DNA of 35,496 nt from Lentisphaerae bacterium GWF2_49_21 (GTDB taxonomy: Bacteria > Verrucomicrobiota > Lentisphaeria > Victivallales > GWF2-50-93), in assembly GCA_001804805.1 (NCBI GenBank), contig MHBH01000018.1, positions 1 to 35,496 of the forward strand, in the 5' to 3' direction. Under the pieces are notes generated by a model. The model searched no databases. It was not told the DNA's origin and was given only the letters and a program-made list of their open reading frames with translations. Shown here in pieces: positions 32,545 to 35,496 of the stretch (position 1 is the stretch's first letter; each line of letters starts with the position of its first letter). A program made the translations under genes and the position numbers.

Positions 32545-33330
32545 CTATTTCAGCTTGTCGGAATATTTATCCATGTACCACTCCATCCATTTTTTCGGAT
32601 CGTCCCCGAGTTCGGTCCCGGCCATCCTTGCGACCTGCTTGCGGAGCTCCGGAGAGGCGTTTTCCCCGTGCTGCTGCCACGCCTTGATGAGATGAAACAG
32701 CATTCTAGGATCCTTGATCGTGGCGACATAACCGAACATGGCGTTGTTGATCCGTGTATCCTGGAACATTTCCGCCAGCGCGGGAAAGGAGCGGGGATCG
32801 GCAATGCGGGTAAGGGCAATCATTGAATAGATCGGTTTTGCACCTTGTCCCTCCCTGCAGATCCGGACCAATGAAGGTGCGGCGTTCCTGCCCATTTTGA
32901 CAATGGTGACCAGATTGGCATGCTCGCTGCTCATCACCGGAGTGAGAAGCGTATCCACCATTTGAAAATTCTCCGGGTCAACCTTGTCTATGTCAGCGGC
33001 GCCAATCTTCAGCATTATGCCGCGGGCCCTGATCCGCACTTCCGGATCAGTGGATTTGACAGCATCCTGGAGGTATGGCGCAACGATTTCACCAAGTGCA
33101 GTCAATCGACGCGTGGCATCCTCCCTTTTCGAGTATTCATCGTGACCGAGTTCGGAGACCAGATTCTTGATTTCCTGGGGAGTGGCTGAAACCGTCTTAT
33201 CAGGAGAGACTGAGGAGCCGGAGTTTGGAGATGTCTGCGCCTGGAGGATCTGGACTCCTGAAAGGACAACCCCCATCAGTATTGCAATCCGCAGGCACGG
33301 TCCTGCAAATGATAAGACTTCTGTTTTCAT
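32545..33330 (-). CDS. Exported HEAT-repeat-like protein
   Basis: About 261 residues from the ATG at 33330; the frame extends to 33510, but the signal peptide MKTEVLSFAGPCLRIAILMGVVLSGVQILQAQ begins at 33330. The mature part holds HEAT/armadillo-like helical repeats (SKREDATRRLTALGEIVAPYLQDAVKSTDPEVRIRARGIMLKIG; AAPSLVRICREGQGAKPIYSMIALTRIADPRSFPALAEMF). These probably scaffold other proteins in the envelope. An AGGA word lies just before the ATG. It is upstream of the leucine-rich-repeat kinase on the same strand, so the two may act together. No enzyme motif is seen. Confidence 0.82.
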   Translation of the reverse strand: MKTEVLSFAGPCLRIAILMGVVLSGVQILQAQTSPNSGSSVSPDKTVSATPQEIKNLVSELGHDEYSKREDATRRLTALGEIVAPYLQDAVKSTDPEVRIRARGIMLKIGAADIDKVDPENFQMVDTLLTPVMSSEHANLVTIVKMGRNAAPSLVRICREGQGAKPIYSMIALTRIADPRSFPALAEMFQDTRINNAMFGYVATIKDPRMLFHLIKAWQQHGENASPELRKQVARMAGTELGDDPKKWMEWYMDKYSDKLK

Positions 33331-33512
33331 GATCCTGATAGAATAGACTGGAATTCCCGGAGAATCAAGGCAGGCCCCTGAAAATCCGCATCCACCTCCG
33401 CAGCCAAGTCCATAGGCAACTGGGCATCTACTTGCGAGTTTGTTTACCCATGCATATTGCAAAATCTTTTTCCTTATTGCATAGTAGATGATACAACAAA
33501 AGGAGATCACAG

Positions 33513-34334
33513 ATGAAACTTGCCTTTACCACGCTCGGATGCCCGACCTGGGATCTGCAGAAGATCCTGTCAACCGCAAAGACACTTGGATACGACGGAA
33601 TTGATTTCCGCGGATATCTCTCGGAAGTCGAACTCTTCAAGCTTCCGGAATTCACATCAGGAATCAAGGAGACCAGAAAGACAATCGAAAAGAGCGGACT
33701 TGAAGTTTCAGCCGTCTCATCTTCCGCCAGGGCCTTTTCGAAAAACGACGAGGACAGGATCAAATGCCTCAACGAATTGAAGGAATATGTAAAGATAGCC
33801 GACGGACTGAACAGCCCGTACGTCAGGATATTCGGAGGAAAACTTGACGGGACTCCTTATGACAAGGCCCTCCAGATAGCCACTGAAAATGTCAAGGCCA
33901 TGGTGAAGGCCCTTGCCGGCGCCAAGGCCAATATCATCATTGAGACACATGATGAGTGGATTGACAGTTCAAGGCTCAAGGCCCTGCTCGACAACGTAGG
34001 CTCAGAACGCATATTTGCTCTCTGGGATGTTCACCATCCCTACCGCATGGGCGGAGAAGCTCCAGCCACAACGTGGAAGAACATTGGCAACAAAGTCCGC
34101 TACACGCATTTCAAGGACTCCATCGCAACCGACGATAAGGGCGGACACAAATATACGCTCCTCGGAAAAGGCGACATCCCGCTGAAGGAAATCGTCTCCT
34201 GTCTCAAGAAGGGCGGATACTCCGGCTATCTGACCCTTGAATGGGAGAAGAGATGGCACAAGGAGCTTGAGGAACCTGAAGTCGCATTCCCGCAGTACAT
34301 CGAGGAAATGCGGAAGATCATAAAGTCCGCCTGA
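33513..34334 (+). CDS. Xylose-isomerase-like TIM-barrel sugar epimerase/isomerase
   Basis: A 273-residue TIM-barrel protein of the AP-endonuclease-2/sugar isomerase-epimerase family. The metal ligands expected for this fold are visible: E144 (IIIETHDEW), D172 and H175 (LWDVHHPY), H199 (THFKDS) and E243 (LTLEWEKRW). Members isomerise or epimerise keto-sugars or act on inositols; the substrate is not clear. AAAAGGAG is well placed 7 bases before the ATG. The GH20-like gene follows 112 bases later on the same strand, with a repeat in the spacer. The HEAT-like gene diverges upstream. Confidence 0.88.
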   Translation: MKLAFTTLGCPTWDLQKILSTAKTLGYDGIDFRGYLSEVELFKLPEFTSGIKETRKTIEKSGLEVSAVSSSARAFSKNDEDRIKCLNELKEYVKIADGLNSPYVRIFGGKLDGTPYDKALQIATENVKAMVKALAGAKANIIIETHDEWIDSSRLKALLDNVGSERIFALWDVHHPYRMGGEAPATTWKNIGNKVRYTHFKDSIATDDKGGHKYTLLGKGDIPLKEIVSCLKKGGYSGYLTLEWEKRWHKELEEPEVAFPQYIEEMRKIIKSA

Positions 34335-34352
34335 AATAAATATAAAAGATTT

Positions 34353-34429
34353 TCTCGCACAGAGGCACAAAGCCTCAAAGGGATTATCCTACGGGAAAAG
34401 ACTCTTTGTGGCCCTGTGCCTTTGTGAGA
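34353..34429. repeat. REPIN-like nested inverted repeat (77 nt)
   Basis: Arms 34353-34380 and 34404-34429 are imperfect inverted copies. Each has its own small stem (GAGGC-acaaa-GCCTC; GGC-cctgt-GCC). It ends just before the AGGAGG of the GH20-like gene and could affect its leader. Confidence 0.6.
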
Positions 34430-34446
34430 GATAGGAGGTTATTATT

Positions 34447-35310
34447 ATGGACAAGGGCTACCTGCTACACCTGACACATTACGATCCCCGGTGGTGTCTG
34501 ACAAAAAAGACGGAAAAACCTTTCGACCTGAAAGTCGGAATGGAAATTGTCGATGCGCTAGCAGAGGAAGGATTCAAGATCCTCTTCATCGGCTGTTCGG
34601 ACGGCGTCAGGTACAAGTCGCATCCTGAGCTTGCCCGGAAATATTCCATTCCTATGAAGGATCTGAAACGTCTCGTGGCTCATGCGAAAAGCGCAGGGCT
34701 TGAAATCGTACCGAAACTGAACTTCTCGAAAAGCGAGATCAGCAGGCATGACAACTGGATAAGAAGGCCTGATTCAACATGGTTCGAGGATTTCGAGGAA
34801 CCGGTCTACTGGAAAAAGGCCTTCGAACTGATCGACGAGGTCGGCGACGTCTGCCAGCCAAGGAGATTCTTCCATGTCGGGATGGATGAAGACCACAACA
34901 GATCATATACGCAGTATGTTGATGCAATAGAGATCCTGCACGACGGGCTGAAGAAGAGGAAGCTCCGCACAATGATCTGGAACGATTCGGCGATCAATTA
35001 TGCGAGCGGATTCGTCTTTGTCGAGAAAATAGTAAACGCCCTCGACAAGATTCCAAAGGACATTGTCCATATAGTCTGGAACTACAGGTATGTCCCTGCG
35101 GAACAGATCAAGCTGACAGCATCAAAGGGCTTTGAAGTCTGGGGTGCGCCCGGCAGGGATGCCGCACAGGTGGAAGGATTCATCAAGGCCCTGGAAAAAG
35201 CCGACGGCAAAGGGCTTCTGATGACAACCTGGATGAAATGCTGGAAACCGAACCGCAAGACCATGCTCGAGCAAGTCCGCGCGATGGGACCGGCGTATAG
35301 GAAGGCGTAA
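34447..35310 (+). CDS. GH20-like glycoside hydrolase (beta-hexosaminidase-like fold)
   Basis: A 287-residue TIM-barrel protein. FFHVGMDEDHNRSY carries the HxGxDE motif of family 20-like enzymes (H143, G145, catalytic pair D147-E148), in which the aspartate helps a substrate acetamido group attack. GYLLHLTHYDPRWCL and RTMIWNDSAINY fit barrel strands. It is shorter than classic GH20 hexosaminidases, which carry a beta domain before the barrel, and lacks a signal peptide, so it is probably cytoplasmic. AGGAGG lies 7-8 bases before the ATG. It follows the sugar isomerase and probably belongs to the same pathway. The substrate (hexosaminide or another glycoside) cannot be fixed from sequence. Confidence 0.82.
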   Translation: MDKGYLLHLTHYDPRWCLTKKTEKPFDLKVGMEIVDALAEEGFKILFIGCSDGVRYKSHPELARKYSIPMKDLKRLVAHAKSAGLEIVPKLNFSKSEISRHDNWIRRPDSTWFEDFEEPVYWKKAFELIDEVGDVCQPRRFFHVGMDEDHNRSYTQYVDAIEILHDGLKKRKLRTMIWNDSAINYASGFVFVEKIVNALDKIPKDIVHIVWNYRYVPAEQIKLTASKGFEVWGAPGRDAAQVEGFIKALEKADGKGLLMTTWMKCWKPNRKTMLEQVRAMGPAYRKA

Positions 35311-35380
35311 TAGGAACAAGTCGTCAGTCGTCGGCCGAAGGCAGCCCATCATCTATTGCGGAACGCCCATCTATCATCCA

Positions 35381-35396
35381 CCCCGCGGATGCGGGG
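35381..35396. repeat. Strong GC hairpin upstream of the intron end
   Basis: CCCCGC-ggat-GCGGGG, extended by CCA/TGG. It follows the GH20-like gene by about 70 bases and precedes the intron-like sequence by 17 bases. It may be a terminator without a U-tract, or part of the insertion site. Confidence 0.45.
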
Positions 35397-35413
35397 TTGG
35401 ATGCATGGAATTA

Positions 35414-35496
35414 GTGTACGCCCGGCATGGGCGCGAACTAATGGGGTTCAAGTCCCCTGTGCTGACCCCGTATATTGGTTAAACAATATACCAAGC
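35414..35496 (+). mobile_element. 5' end of a group II intron (partial)
   Basis: The sequence starts GTGTACGCCCGGCATGGGCG and goes on with AACTAATGGGGTTCAAGTCCCC. Bacterial group II introns begin with a GUGYG-like word and a GCCC-ggcat-GGGC hairpin, followed by a GGGGTTCAAGTCCCC-type stem, which is what is seen here. The reverse-transcriptase gene and the 3' part should lie beyond the window. The first five bases (GTGTA) are not a perfect GTGYG match. It is not a tRNA: the TTCAAGT loop is present but there is no matching acceptor or anticodon arm. Confidence 0.6.

Noticed and set aside
12843-34429. A CRISPR array
   Set aside because: The repeats are inverted, differ from each other in sequence and lie far apart; there are no regular spacers or cas genes.
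35430-35470. A tRNA, because of the GGGGTTCAAGTCCCC arm
   Set aside because: No acceptor, D or anticodon arms can be formed; the preceding bases match the start of a group II intron.

Overview
The window looks like part of a chromosome, probably a metagenome-assembled one, from the PVC superphylum and most likely Lentisphaerota (inference). The clues are a DUF1559/H-X9-DG pseudopilin with repeated FTLIELLV signals, membrane Ser/Thr kinases with Cache or leucine-rich sensor parts, a sulfatase beside its regulator, two uroporphyrinogen-decarboxylase-like methyltransferases, and large secreted proteins. Coding DNA is moderately GC-rich, while the gaps are AT-rich and full of short nested palindromes.

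Layout. 1-4147 (minus strand): a signalling cluster of PAS histidine kinase, Rcp1-type single-domain response regulator, and a hybrid sensor (receiver, four PAS, GAF, HisKA) that runs off the left edge. 4148-5843: a debris zone with palindromic repeats, an MNT/HEPN toxin-antitoxin pair and an IS630 transposase stump. 5844-12298 (minus): a serpin pseudogene and a very large alpha-2-macroglobulin with an intact thioester, both protease-inhibitor families. 12948-19645: housekeeping genes (mtaB, pyrD, an SRAP protein), a zinc-ribbon TPR membrane protein, and a sulfatase divergent from a GntR/LacI-type regulator. 19860-22064: a Ser/Thr kinase joined to a Cache sensor. 22141-28837: two UroD-like methyltransferases, a zinc-ribbon peptide, a membrane protein, a DUF5060/DUF4038 glycosidase and an AraC regulator divergent from the second methyltransferase. 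28879-33330 (minus): a pseudopilin, a zinc-ribbon kinase with leucine-rich repeats, and a HEAT-like exported protein. 33513-35310: a xylose-isomerase-like TIM barrel and a GH20-like glycosidase. From about 35414 the sequence reads like the 5' end of a group II intron cut by the window edge.

How the genes may work together. The sulfatase, DUF4038 enzyme, UroD-like methyltransferases, sugar isomerase and GH20-like enzyme, with two sugar-type regulators, suggest use of complex, perhaps sulfated or methylated, glycans. None of the predicted catabolic enzymes shows an obvious signal peptide, so breakdown may finish in the cytoplasm. The macroglobulin and the broken serpin suggest an envelope defence against proteases.

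The most unusual structure is in the gaps: at least eight REPIN-like elements of about 75-95 nt. Each has two inverted arms, and each arm is itself a hairpin. Several arm pairs differ by compensatory changes that keep the small hairpins. Elsewhere, two palindromes carry a short TTCGACAAGCTC-type insert exactly in the loop. The pseudopilin start also contains one clear and one decayed extra copy of its own signal.
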